Notes under the pieces: model-generated
Databases searched by the model: none
Told to the model about the DNA's origin: nothing
What the model saw: only the letters and a program-made list of their open reading frames with translations
Position numbers and translations under genes: made by a program
Shown: positions 1-8,039 of the stretch, piece after piece
How the letters are laid out: each line of letters opens with the position of its first letter
Position numbering within the stretch: the first letter of the stretch is position 1
NCBI GenBank assembly: GCA_021083345.1
Contig: JAJGRE010000002.1
Coordinates: 310,001 to 374,000 of the forward strand
Source of the DNA: Calditrichales bacterium MX18-03
GTDB taxonomy: Bacteria; Bacillota; Clostridia; Lutisporales; Lutisporaceae
Length of the DNA: 64,000 nucleotides
Reading direction: 5' to 3'

Positions 1-671
1 GTAGAAGCTGGAATTTCTATTTTAGAAAATTCAGTGCCCTCTATATTATTGATATCTTCTATGCCTATCATGTAAGACATTTGATCCATATCTTCTTGAC
101 AATCCATGCTCACACTAAGCATGGTCTGAGTATTCCCTAAGGAGGAAAGTTTCTCACATGTCCCATTAGCTAAACACTCACCCCAAAACTCTGAAATTCT
201 CTGGTGATGTTGTTCGCCACATGTAGATATTTTGATAACCTCTCCTATTACCTTGAATGCATTTTTATTAATTATTCTGTAATCCATATCTTTATCTCCT
301 CTCAACGATAAATGGAAAGAAATACGTGGAAATGCTTTAAGGTTTACACCAGGTTCACGTGCTGCAGTAGGAGTAATTCCATGTGCCCTTCGAAATGCCT
401 TTGTAAAGGACTCAGGAGAATCATAACCATATTTTAATGCTACATCAATAACCCTGATTTTCGATAGGATTGCTAATTCCTGTGCTGCTAGAGTTAATCT
501 TCTGTTACGAATATATTCTGAAACTGTAAAACCTGTTAGCATGTGAAACATACGTTGAAAATGAAAGGTAGAAGAACATGCCACTCTCGCCACATCCTCA
601 ATATCAATCTTTTTCTCCACATTCATTTCCATGTAATCAATAGCATCCATCATTTTGTTAAGCCATCCCAT
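1..671 (-). CDS. AraC-family transcriptional regulator with GyrI-like effector domain (3' end outside window)
   Basis: The first 223 codons are visible; the C-terminus lies beyond the left edge. Residues 1-105 form a double helix-turn-helix AraC domain: VACSSTFHFQRMFHMLTGFT in the first half and VALKYGYDSPESFTKAFRRA in the second. From about residue 124 (MDYRIINKNAFKVIGE) a GyrI-like/AraC effector-binding domain begins. Proteins with this N-terminal AraC and C-terminal GyrI-like layout are usually about 290 residues, so 60-70 residues are probably missing. The ATG at 671 follows AGGAGG by nine bases. Codon use is visibly more A+T-rich than in the rest of the window, which suggests different ancestry. 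The ligand and targets cannot be read from the sequence. Confidence 0.85.
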   Translation of the reverse strand, partial: MGWLNKMMDAIDYMEMNVEKKIDIEDVARVACSSTFHFQRMFHMLTGFTVSEYIRNRRLTLAAQELAILSKIRVIDVALKYGYDSPESFTKAFRRAHGITPTAAREPGVNLKAFPRISFHLSLRGDKDMDYRIINKNAFKVIGEVIKISTCGEQHHQRISEFWGECLANGTCEKLSSLGNTQTMLSVSMDCQEDMDQMSYMIGIEDINNIEGTEFSKIEIPAS

Positions 672-718
672 TTTATTTGCCTCCTATGCCTGTATATTAA
701 CATAAGTAAATTTTAATG

Positions 719-749
719 TCCTGTCATATTATGCTTTTACATGACAGGA
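719..749. promoter_or_regulatory. Inverted repeat upstream of the AraC-type gene, candidate operator
   Basis: TCCTGTCAT (719-727) and ATGACAGGA (741-749) form perfect 9-bp arms around a 13-base spacer, 48 bases upstream of the AraC-family start. No T-tract follows on either strand, so a terminator is unlikely. Autoregulation of the AraC gene is an inference from position only. Confidence 0.35.
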
Positions 750-811
750 TAATTGTATATTAATAAAGATTTCTAGTAAATATTCCAAGGGATGCATATC
801 GGTACGTCTTC

Positions 812-848
812 AAAAAACAAAATCCCCCAAACAGCTTAGTCTGAGGGA
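812..848 (-). terminator. Rho-independent terminator after rlmD
   Basis: On the minus strand TCCCTCAGA pairs, with G-U wobbles, with TTTGGGGGA, and ATTTTGTTTTTTG follows. It lies about 50 bases past the rlmD stop codon. Confidence 0.7.
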
Positions 849-901
849 AAAAACACACTTAAAAACTTTCACTTAAAGATTTCAGAGCCATTGAAATCAT
901 C

Positions 902-2275
902 CTACTCCCGCACCAACAATGCAACTGCCTCACAATGCACCGTATGCGGAAACATATCCACGGGCTGCACCTCTTGCACCTTGAATCCACGCTCTGCCAA
1001 ATACTTCAAATCCCTTGCCAGCGTGGCAGGGTTGCAGGATACATACACCACCCGCTCCGGCTTCATCTCAGCGATAACCTCCAGCAGCTCCTCCCCGCAG
1101 CCTTTTCGTGGCGGGTCTACGACGATGACGTCTGCCTTCACGCCTTTCCGGTATAGCTCCGGGATGACCTTCTCGGACTCGCCTAGAATAAACTCTGTAT
1201 TTGTCACGCTGTTCAGCTTTGCGTTTTCCTTTGCGTTTTCAATAGCCTGCTCAACAATTTCAACGCCATATACCATTTTTGCTCGCTTGCTTAAGAACAA
1301 GGATATTGTTCCGATACCGCAGTAAGCATCAAAGACTGTTTCATTCCCTGTCAGGCCTGCAAATTCAAGAGCTTTGCCGTACAGCACCTCGGTTTGCACC
1401 GGATTGACCTGAAAAAAGGAAAGTGGTGATATTTTGAATTTGAATTCCCCGATATAGTCATAAATGGCATCACTGCCGAAGAGTACGATATTACGGTCTC
1501 CCATTATGACATTGGTCCTTTGAACGTTAACATTCAAGATAACGCTCTTCAGACCCGCTATCTTGTCTTTGAGTTTCTCTACCAATACTTCTTTGTTGGG
1601 TAATGTGCCCCCATTGCATACGATGCACACCATGACCTCCCCAGTGACAAAGCCCTTCCGCGTCATCACATGGCGAACCAGCCCTTTCCCTGTTTTCTCA
1701 TCATACACGCTGATGCCGTATTTACCGATATACTCCCGGACAACAGCCACTGCATTCTCGCTCGCCTCGTCCTGAATCATGCACTGATTTGCATCAATGA
1801 TGTCGTGGGTCCGGTTGGCATAAAAACCGATCTTGAGCGTCCCGTCGGCTGCAAAGCCAACAGGGTACTGCGCCTTGTTCCTGTAGCGCCACGGCTCCTT
1901 CATGCCGATGGCATCGTGAATGGCAACGTCATCCAGCCCACCCAGGCGGTGAATCGCATCCCGCACCTGCTGCGTCTTGTATCGGAGCTGGGCCTCATAT
2001 GAGGCATGCTGCAGCTGGCAGCCTCCGCAGCGCTTGACTATGCCGCAGCCCGGCTCGATACGGTCCTTGGACGGCGTCATAATCCGCAGCAGCTTTCCAA
2101 AGCCATACGACTTCAGTGTCTTGACGATTTTGATTTCTGCGCGCTCACCATGAAGTGCACCATCCACAAATACCGTATAGCCCTCAATCCTTGCTACACC
2201 CGTGCCTTCGCTTGTCATTCCCGTTATGTCAACTATATAGTCCCGGTTCTTTTCTACCGGTATCCCCTTTTCCAT
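902..2275 (-). CDS. rlmD: 23S rRNA (uracil-5-)-methyltransferase RlmD/RumA family
   Basis: This is a SAM-dependent 5-methyluridine methyltransferase of 457 residues, the usual length for the RlmD/RlmCD group. A TRAM domain covers about residues 8-66. Cysteines at about 77, 83, 86 and 165 (CGIVKRCGGC and NQCMIQ) match the 4Fe-4S site of the family. The methyltransferase domain shows VFDAYCGIGTISLFLS for SAM binding, VVDPPRKGCG, and the nucleophile motif VYVSCNPATL near the C-terminus. The ATG at 2275 has AAGGAG seven bases upstream, so the 47-base overlap with the preceding DUF1003 gene is probably real and implies coupled translation. Whether it methylates U1939, U747 or both cannot be told here, because Gram-positive members vary. 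Confidence 0.93.
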   Translation of the reverse strand: MEKGIPVEKNRDYIVDITGMTSEGTGVARIEGYTVFVDGALHGERAEIKIVKTLKSYGFGKLLRIMTPSKDRIEPGCGIVKRCGGCQLQHASYEAQLRYKTQQVRDAIHRLGGLDDVAIHDAIGMKEPWRYRNKAQYPVGFAADGTLKIGFYANRTHDIIDANQCMIQDEASENAVAVVREYIGKYGISVYDEKTGKGLVRHVMTRKGFVTGEVMVCIVCNGGTLPNKEVLVEKLKDKIAGLKSVILNVNVQRTNVIMGDRNIVLFGSDAIYDYIGEFKFKISPLSFFQVNPVQTEVLYGKALEFAGLTGNETVFDAYCGIGTISLFLSKRAKMVYGVEIVEQAIENAKENAKLNSVTNTEFILGESEKVIPELYRKGVKADVIVVDPPRKGCGEELLEVIAEMKPERVVYVSCNPATLARDLKYLAERGFKVQEVQPVDMFPHTVHCEAVALLVRE

Positions 2276-2807
2276 CCAAACCGCTCCTTAAGTGCTCTTC
2301 CGCGTTATATTTGTCCATATCCATCTTAATCTCTCTCAGCGTCTTTTTCAATACCTTCTGCTCATGAATAATGTCATCAATTTTCATATGCAGGTCCTCC
2401 AATATGATTTCGGACTTTAGGTTGATCAGATAATCGTTTTCCGACCGAAGCCGGTCTTTCTGGGACTCCCTGTTCTGACTCATCATGATGATGGGTGCCT
2501 GCACAGAAGCGATACAGCCCAAAATCAGGTTCAAGAACACATAGGGGTATGGATCGAAGGGTCTGCTAAGAATCAGCCTGGTGTTGGTTATCATCCATGC
2601 CAGGATGATCATCCCAAAAAAGCTCAAGAAGGACCAGCTTCCAGCAAAGGATGCGATCCTGTCAGCCAGCTTCTCTCCAAATGTAGAGCTCTTGCATAGC
2701 TCTATATTCATATTAAGCGACCGTTTGCCTCTGATCAGCTCATGGATCTGCTGCTCCCGCTCTTCTTCGTCCGATAAGATGGTATCTGTCAGATTGTTCT
2801 TACTCAT
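2229..2807 (-). CDS. DUF1003 family membrane protein
   Basis: A 192-residue protein with the DUF1003 hallmarks: ADRIASFAGSWSFLSFFG leading into a first membrane helix at about residues 55-72, then DPYPYVFLNLILGCIASVQA forming a second, then the polar stretch MMSQNRESQKDRLRSEND. The C-terminal third is hydrophilic and helical with many charged residues. The function of the family is not established. AGGAG precedes the ATG by about ten bases. Its 3' end overlaps rlmD by 47 bases. It lies about 70 bases downstream of the short ORF that follows the HTH-TPR regulator, so the four genes may be co-transcribed. Confidence 0.88.
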   Translation of the reverse strand: MSKNNLTDTILSDEEEREQQIHELIRGKRSLNMNIELCKSSTFGEKLADRIASFAGSWSFLSFFGMIILAWMITNTRLILSRPFDPYPYVFLNLILGCIASVQAPIIMMSQNRESQKDRLRSENDYLINLKSEIILEDLHMKIDDIIHEQKVLKKTLREIKMDMDKYNAEEHLRSGLDGKGDTGRKEPGLYS

Positions 2808-2858
2808 CGCAACACGCTCCTGAGTCTTTTGGAATTATTTTGTGTTGCGGTGCATATA

Positions 2859-2897
2859 AAATATGCATTGCACGCCTCACGCATGCAATGCATATTT
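2859..2897 (-). repeat. Perfect 14-bp inverted repeat at the 3' end of the short ORF
   Basis: AAATATGCATTGCA (2859-2872) and TGCAATGCATATTT (2884-2897) are exact reverse complements around an 11-base loop. The hairpin covers the last codons and stop of the 39-codon ORF and lies about 50 bases before the DUF1003 start. It lacks a clean T-run, though TTTTATATG follows on the minus strand. It could be a weak terminator, an attenuator between peptide and downstream genes, or an operator. Confidence 0.5.
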
Positions 2898-2996
2898 CAA
2901 AACATCATAGGGCTCAATATCTTCAATCATTTTCCCCATTGCTTTCCCCAACCATGGAATCATTTTTTGCAGAATTACAGCAGCTCTTTTTATCAT
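2877..2996 (-). CDS. 39-residue ORF after the HTH-TPR regulator, candidate signalling propeptide
   Basis: This small frame begins with ATG at 2996, seven bases after AAGGGTGG, and ends with TGA at 2877. The product starts with the basic stretch MIKR, followed by a hydrophobic part (AAVILQKMIPWLG) and then GKAMGKM, and ends with the acidic-to-mixed segment IEDIEPYDVLKYALHA. It begins 53 bases after the stop codon of the HTH-TPR gene on the same strand. A short secretable propeptide just downstream of a TPR receptor is the standard arrangement of RRNPP quorum-sensing cassettes (for example NprR-NprX, and the Qsr/Qsp pairs in solventogenic clostridia). The role as a signal is inferred from architecture; the peptide itself is not recognised. 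A chance ORF remains possible. Confidence 0.55.
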   Translation of the reverse strand: MIKRAAVILQKMIPWLGKAMGKMIEDIEPYDVLKYALHA

Positions 2997-3049
2997 TTGA
3001 TTACCACCCTTCGTTATCTGTTATTATTTTTGGAACGACGATTAAAAAA

Positions 3050-4321
3050 TTATCCACGGATTGCTTTTTTTCTGAGGCAAATGCTGCCTAGGCAAGTTGT
3101 CAGCTTCAGCCGATACTCTTCGTTTTCCTTGGCTGTCTCATGAATCAGCTTGATGACCACATCTTTAAGACCGTCTAGAATGCTTTGATCCAGATTTTCT
3201 ATGCGGATGATGCTATTGACAGCATTAATGATGAAGGTCTTGTGCAACTGCAAGTCATGCACCTTGGACAGAAGCTCCAGGAATTTATCGAATGCGGCTT
3301 CCGGCTCCCCCATCAGCAGCTTGATTTCTGTATAGGTTCCGAAGACGATGAAGCTGCGGGAGTCATCCATACGGTCAAAGTTGGCAAGTGCCCAGTTGAT
3401 ATAGGAAAGCGCCCTTTCGAATTGACCCAGCAGCTTGTATACATCCGCCATATTATTGTAAATGGCGTTCATGCCCATATAATCATTCTTATCCAGTGTT
3501 GTCAGTGCCTGACGATAGTGCTTCAAGGCTTCCTTCAGGTTATTCTGCCTTCTGTGAAGGATGCCGATGTTCATGACAGCCATCGCCAGGTCATGCTTTT
3601 CATCGGCGCAGGACACAGCTCTGAGCAGCAATGGCTTGGCCAGTTCATACTCACCCCTGCTGCTGAACAGCAGTCCGTATCTGTAATAGTGCAGGAACTG
3701 GGTTTTACGGTCAATACCGGTTGAAGTCATCATCATTCTTTGTACTTCTTCATAATTGCTCTTAGCTTCTGCATAGTCGCAGTTGTAGAAGCAGATCAGT
3801 CCCAGCTCCGAGCAATATGCTGCAAGCAGGGTTTCAGCCTTCTCCGTCCTGACCATATCGATGGCAACCTGCAGCAGGTTTCTGGCTGTATTGATATCGT
3901 TCCTGTGAAAATAATACATGCCGATGGCCCGATGCATTTTTGCCTTATCCAGGTTCAGGTTCAGCTCGGAGCACAGTTTCCTTAATGCCTCCAGCACCTG
4001 CAGATCTTCATCGTCCTTGTAGTCCCGAATATTCCTGGCAACCTGGTCGACCAACCGGATGATCTGCTGCTGCTTCGACAGTACGATCTCAAAGTAACTG
4101 ATCTGCAGCTCCTGTATCAGAAGCTGCTTGAAATCCCCCGAGCCGCCGTTGGCCTGCCTGAGATACTTCCTGACAGTTTCATACCGCATGCCTATGATTT
4201 CTGCAAACTCCCTCATTGTCTTGTACTTGCGCAATATAGCCTTTTCTATTTGCTGCCCTTCGGATAAAAACCGGATATCTTCCTGCTTCAACTTCAATCC
4301 CAACACCGCCATTTTCATCAT
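3050..4321 (-). CDS. HTH-TPR transcriptional regulator, RRNPP-like
   Basis: A 423-residue protein. Residues about 35-62 (TMREFAEIIGMRYETVRKYL) form an XRE-like helix-turn-helix. Residues about 120-400 are almost entirely helical with tandem TPR-like units, such as MHRAIGMYYFHRNDINTARN, AAYCSELGLICFYNCDYAEA, MAVMNIGILHRRQNNLKEAL and AIYNNMADVYKLLGQFERAL. HTH plus a C-terminal TPR array at this length matches the NprR-type RRNPP receptors, which bind short re-imported peptides. The short ORF at 2877-2996 is the obvious candidate ligand gene. The first ATG pair at 4318-4321 lacks a clear Shine-Dalgarno sequence, so the start is less certain than the frame. A peptide-independent stress regulator with TPRs cannot be excluded. 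Confidence 0.8.
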   Translation of the reverse strand: MMKMAVLGLKLKQEDIRFLSEGQQIEKAILRKYKTMREFAEIIGMRYETVRKYLRQANGGSGDFKQLLIQELQISYFEIVLSKQQQIIRLVDQVARNIRDYKDDEDLQVLEALRKLCSELNLNLDKAKMHRAIGMYYFHRNDINTARNLLQVAIDMVRTEKAETLLAAYCSELGLICFYNCDYAEAKSNYEEVQRMMMTSTGIDRKTQFLHYYRYGLLFSSRGEYELAKPLLLRAVSCADEKHDLAMAVMNIGILHRRQNNLKEALKHYRQALTTLDKNDYMGMNAIYNNMADVYKLLGQFERALSYINWALANFDRMDDSRSFIVFGTYTEIKLLMGEPEAAFDKFLELLSKVHDLQLHKTFIINAVNSIIRIENLDQSILDGLKDVVIKLIHETAKENEEYRLKLTTCLGSICLRKKAIRG

Positions 4322-4475
4322 AATCAGTTAATTCCATTTTGGCACATTCTTCGCCTGATTTGTATATTTTTCGACAAACGGTCACTTTTATCATATAAAC
4401 GGTAGCATTTGGCGGTTGAATGCAGTTTTGTACAGTTAATTCAGCCATTCACATTCACTCTGATTTATAAAATAT

Positions 4476-4509
4476 GAAGGCTGACCGTTATGAGATCCGG
4501 TCAGCCTTC
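4476..4509 (-). terminator. Terminator after the M29 aminopeptidase
   Basis: GAAGGCTGACCG (4476-4487) and CGGTCAGCCTTC (4498-4509) are perfect 12-bp arms with a 10-base loop. ATATTTTATAAAT follows on the minus strand. The hairpin starts three bases after the stop codon. Confidence 0.75.
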
Positions 4510-4512
4510 TGT

Positions 4513-5586
4513 TTACTCAAATAGGAATACGCCGTTTTTCTGTACCAGTATATCGTCAAGATAGATTTCTCCGCAGTCCCTCAATTCCTTGATCATATCC
4601 CAATGGATGCTTGAGCGGTTATCCCCGCCGGAGCCTTCATAGGCATTGCCTACAGCCAGATGGATGGTTCCCCCGATCTTTTCATCAAAAAGGATATTCT
4701 TAATAAACCGTGTGATGCCATAGTTCATTCCAATGCCGAACTCTCCCAGATACCTTGCACCCGCATCGGTATCCAGTATTTTATTCAGGAAGGTTTCATT
4801 CTTGTCAGCCTTTGCGCTGACCACTCTGCCCTCTTTGAATTCCAGCCTCGCAGCATCCACCTGGTTCCCGTAACGAATTACCGGGAACTCGTAATAAATA
4901 TGTCCGTTTACCGAATTGGTAATCGGCGCGTAATAGACTTCTCCGTCCGGTATGTTGTTCTGCCCGCTGCATTTTGTTCCGCTTCTGCCTTGAATGTCGA
5001 AGGTCAGGTCGGTATCACGGCCGATGATCCGGACCTTGGATGCCGAGTCGAACCGTTCCAGGACACGGTTCATCTCCATGTCCATCTTTTTATAGTCTAC
5101 CAGTGCAGCGTCGAATAGAAAATCCTCATATTCTTCCAGTGACATATCGGCTTCCTGTGCAAACGCGTGTGTGGGATAATTGGTAAGCACCCACCTTTTG
5201 TCGGTGATGGTGCGCAGTACCGGCGCCAAGGCTTTGTTATACGCTACAATTCTTTCCGGCGACACGCCTGCCAGGTATTTGACGTTTTCCGGCGCCTCAA
5301 TGCAAAGGACGGCATCCGCTCTATCGTAAATACTGCCATAGCTGTCGTTCATGCTTTCCAACTGCGCTTCTGATGCATTTTCCATGTAATGCTTCTTATG
5401 ATCGTCCATTATGACATGAACAAATGCATTGGCACCCACATGGGTGACCTTCGTGTAAAACGCGTCGATCAAAGGCTTTGCCTGATAATGCGACCGGATG
5501 ATCACATTTTCCCCCGGTTTGATTTCCAGTGAATGGTCCGCCAAGACATCTGCCAGCTTTGACAGTCTTTCATCTCTCATTTCCAC
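4513..5586 (-). CDS. Aminopeptidase, M29 family (AmpS/PepS/AmpT-like)
   Basis: A cytoplasmic metallo-aminopeptidase that removes N-terminal residues from peptides. It is 357 residues long, slightly shorter than the typical 370-410. The N-terminal Rossmann-like part ends near residue 170. The C-terminal catalytic part shows the family's metal-site motifs: PDGEVYYAPITNSVNG, YLGEFGIGMN, GGTIHLAVGNAY and SSIHWDMIKELR. Translation can start at GTG (5584-5586), six bases after AGAGGGGCGG, or at the ATG two codons later; the GTG spacing is better. It stands alone between two terminators. Confidence 0.88.
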   Translation of the reverse strand: MEMRDERLSKLADVLADHSLEIKPGENVIIRSHYQAKPLIDAFYTKVTHVGANAFVHVIMDDHKKHYMENASEAQLESMNDSYGSIYDRADAVLCIEAPENVKYLAGVSPERIVAYNKALAPVLRTITDKRWVLTNYPTHAFAQEADMSLEEYEDFLFDAALVDYKKMDMEMNRVLERFDSASKVRIIGRDTDLTFDIQGRSGTKCSGQNNIPDGEVYYAPITNSVNGHIYYEFPVIRYGNQVDAARLEFKEGRVVSAKADKNETFLNKILDTDAGARYLGEFGIGMNYGITRFIKNILFDEKIGGTIHLAVGNAYEGSGGDNRSSIHWDMIKELRDCGEIYLDDILVQKNGVFLFE

Positions 5587-5685
5587 TTACCGCCCCTCTA
5601 TTGACAATATATTTCACAGCAATGAAATTTCATATCCACCTCATATATTATATCTTTATTATAGTCCTTTTCGAGCAAAATGCCA

Positions 5686-5712
5686 ACAAAAAAAACGCAC
5701 CCTTGCGGGTGC
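5686..5712 (-). terminator. Terminator after the pyk-thioesterase operon
   Basis: On the minus strand GCACCC-GCAA-GGGTGC is followed by GTTTTTTTTG, a compact intrinsic terminator about 80 bases past the thioesterase stop. Confidence 0.85.
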
Positions 5713-5791
5713 TTCGATAAAAGTTTTGAATCAGTTCCCTTTTTATGAATTATTGCCTGTAATTTCTATTTTATACCTGCCTGTCATTTTT

Positions 5792-6220
5792 TCATCCTTC
5801 TGCTTTCTCCATGCAGCTTTTCAGCTTGTCAAACAGCTCCGGTGCAAGCTTTCTGATATTCACCGGCCTGTTGGAGGTATTGGTAAATGCATGGGCTGTT
5901 TCTCCTTCAGCCAATAAGACTCCATCTTCTTCCAGCTTGTACAGCTGATAAGAAAAAACCACCCGAGCAACGGTCAGTTCCTTGACTGTCGTCCTAACAA
6001 AAATCTCATCGTCATAAACGGCAGGAATGCGGTACTTGCAGTGGTTCTCAATCAAAGGCAGAAGGATTCCCTGCTCTTCCATTGCTTTATAGGTCAGTCC
6101 CAGGTCCCGCAGGTATTCCGTCCTTCCTATTTCAAACCAAGGGTAGTAATTGCCGTGGTAAACGATGCCCATCTTGTCGGTTTCACAGTATCTGACTCTG
6201 AAAGGCTTGCAAATATGCAA
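5792..6220 (-). CDS. Acyl-CoA thioesterase, YbgC/4-hydroxybenzoyl-CoA thioesterase (hotdog) family
   Basis: A 142-residue single hotdog domain. The catalytic signature is FRVRYCETDKMGIVYHGNYY at the N-terminus, with the conserved Asp and Tyr-His of the YbgC family, followed by WFEIGRTEYLRDLG. It would hydrolyse short-chain or aromatic acyl-CoA thioesters in the cytoplasm. The start must be TTG (6218-6220): GGAGGG lies about seven bases upstream, and the next methionine falls inside the active-site motif. It follows pyruvate kinase by 27 bases and is probably the last gene of the glycolytic operon. The physiological substrate is unknown. Confidence 0.88.
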   Translation of the reverse strand: MHICKPFRVRYCETDKMGIVYHGNYYPWFEIGRTEYLRDLGLTYKAMEEQGILLPLIENHCKYRIPAVYDDEIFVRTTVKELTVARVVFSYQLYKLEEDGVLLAEGETAHAFTNTSNRPVNIRKLAPELFDKLKSCMEKAEG

Positions 6221-6247
6221 CTTGATCCCTCCACATCTGCGTGATTT

Positions 6248-7999
6248 CTATAAAACTCTAGCCGTACCGCTGTAAATCAGCCCTCTGGCTGTATCCAACG
6301 TAACCGTCTGACCATCTCTGAAAAGATCTGTTGCGTGCTTTACTCCCACTATGACAGGCTTCCCAAGTACAATACCCACAACGGCTGCATGAGAGGTCAA
6401 CCCGCCTTCCTCAATGATGAAGGCAGCCGCTTTTTCCATCAGAGGCACCATCTCCTTGTCCGTTGCCTTACAGACCAGGATGTCATTTTCCTGCAGCTTG
6501 TAACCGTCCCGCTCCAGATCCTCCACAATGCAGATCTTGCCGGTTACGGACCGGTCTCCGATGCCGATACCTTTGGCAAGGATTTTTCCCACGATATGAA
6601 CCTTGATCAGATTGGTTGTTCCTGCGACACCGGCTGGAATGCCTGCTGTGATGACCACAAGGTCCCCGCTGCTCACCAACTCGGCAGCCGCAGCTGCATT
6701 TACGGAGCATTCAAAGAGATCATCGGTATTGTCTGAAGCCGGAACCAGGACAGGATAAACGCCATTGCTCAGAATGAGCCTTCTCATGACACGCTCATCC
6801 GAAGTAGCAGCGATGATCGGCGCCTTGGGCCTGAATTTGGAGACCATCCGGGCAGTGGAGCCCGACTGTGTCGGTGTAATGATGGCCGCTGCCTGCAGCT
6901 CATAGGCTGTTGTACAGGAAGCATGGCTGATGGCATTGGCCACTGTAATTTTGCTGCTGCCGAAGCTTCCGAGGTTTTTTCCGAAGTCCAACGCACTTTC
7001 CGTTCTTTCTGCGATTGCCGCCATTGTCTTTACCGCATCTACAGGGTATTTGCCTGCTGCTGTCTCACCGGACAGCATGATGGCATCGGTGCCGTCAAAA
7101 ATCGAGTTGGCAATATCGGTCACTTCAGCACGGGTTGGTCTTGGGTTGCGGATCATGGAGTCCAGCATCTGGGTGGCTGTGATGACCGGCTTGCCGGCAT
7201 CATTGGCTTTCCGTATCAGGAGTTTCTGTATAATCGGTATCTCTTCTGTAGGAATCTCCACCCCCAGATCACCCCGGGCAACCATTAGGCCGTCGGAAAC
7301 CCTCAGGATGTCGTCGCAATTGTCCACGCCTTCCTGATTCTCTATTTTAGATATGATCTGTATATACTTTCCGTTATTTTCCTCAAGCACCTTCCGTATT
7401 TCTAGCACATCTGTCGCTTTCCGGATAAAGGATGCCGCCACAAAGTCCACGCCGTTCTCTATGCCGAACTTCAAATCCGCAATGTCTTTTTCCGTCAGAG
7501 CCGGAAGTTTGGAGGTTGCACCGGGTATATTGACATTTTTCCGGTCTCCCAAAGCTCCTCCGTTTATGACCTCGCAAATGACATCGGTCTCGTTCTTTTC
7601 GACTACACGAAGCTCGATAAGCCCGTCGGCAATCAGGATCCTGGTTCCTATCGATGCTTCCCGGGGAAGCTCTTTATAAGTGATGCTTGACTGAGTATCA
7701 TCACCCTGTATGTCCCTTACGGTCAGCGTAAAACGCTGCCCTGCAGCAACCTCTCCCTTACCCTCTTTGAAATAACCCAGCCTGACCTCCGGTCCCTTTG
7801 TGTCCAGCATGATGGCAACCGGCTTGTTCAGCTTTTCTCTCACCTTTCTTACCAGCTCTATCCGGTTCTTATGCTCTTCATAACTGCCGTGGGAAAAATT
7901 GAGCCGGGCAACATTCATGCCCGCAATTACCAGCTTTTCTACCATTTCTTCATTCTCGGTAACCGGTCCGATGGTACAGACAATTTTGGTTTTTCGCAT
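6248..7999 (-). CDS. pyk: Pyruvate kinase with C-terminal PEP-utiliser-like extension
   Basis: It converts phosphoenolpyruvate and ADP to pyruvate and ATP in the last step of glycolysis. The protein opens with MRKTKIVCTIGPVTEN and carries the substrate motifs VARLNFSHGSYEEH, MLDTKGPEVR, ISKIENQEGVDN, VARGDLGVEIP and TATQMLDSMIRNPRPTRAE. After the usual approximately 470-residue core comes an extension of about 110 residues with EEGGLTSHAAVVGIVLGKP, the PEP-utilising mobile domain found in many Bacillus and clostridial enzymes. Total length is 583 residues. ATG at 7999 is preceded by AGGAGG six bases away; the longer frame to 8014 would place the ribosome site inside the coding sequence and is rejected. 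It is downstream of two phosphofructokinase genes in the same orientation. Confidence 0.95.
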   Translation of the reverse strand: MRKTKIVCTIGPVTENEEMVEKLVIAGMNVARLNFSHGSYEEHKNRIELVRKVREKLNKPVAIMLDTKGPEVRLGYFKEGKGEVAAGQRFTLTVRDIQGDDTQSSITYKELPREASIGTRILIADGLIELRVVEKNETDVICEVINGGALGDRKNVNIPGATSKLPALTEKDIADLKFGIENGVDFVAASFIRKATDVLEIRKVLEENNGKYIQIISKIENQEGVDNCDDILRVSDGLMVARGDLGVEIPTEEIPIIQKLLIRKANDAGKPVITATQMLDSMIRNPRPTRAEVTDIANSIFDGTDAIMLSGETAAGKYPVDAVKTMAAIAERTESALDFGKNLGSFGSSKITVANAISHASCTTAYELQAAAIITPTQSGSTARMVSKFRPKAPIIAATSDERVMRRLILSNGVYPVLVPASDNTDDLFECSVNAAAAAELVSSGDLVVITAGIPAGVAGTTNLIKVHIVGKILAKGIGIGDRSVTGKICIVEDLERDGYKLQENDILVCKATDKEMVPLMEKAAAFIIEEGGLTSHAAVVGIVLGKPVIVGVKHATDLFRDGQTVTLDTARGLIYSGTARVL

Positions 8000-8039
8000 A
8001 TATTTCCTCCTCATCAGAGTCCTTTATCCAGCTTGCAGA

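Noticed and set aside
4179-4448. 89-residue minus-strand open frame
   Set aside because: It overlaps the start of the HTH-TPR gene in another frame; composition is unconvincing and it would disrupt the HTH start.
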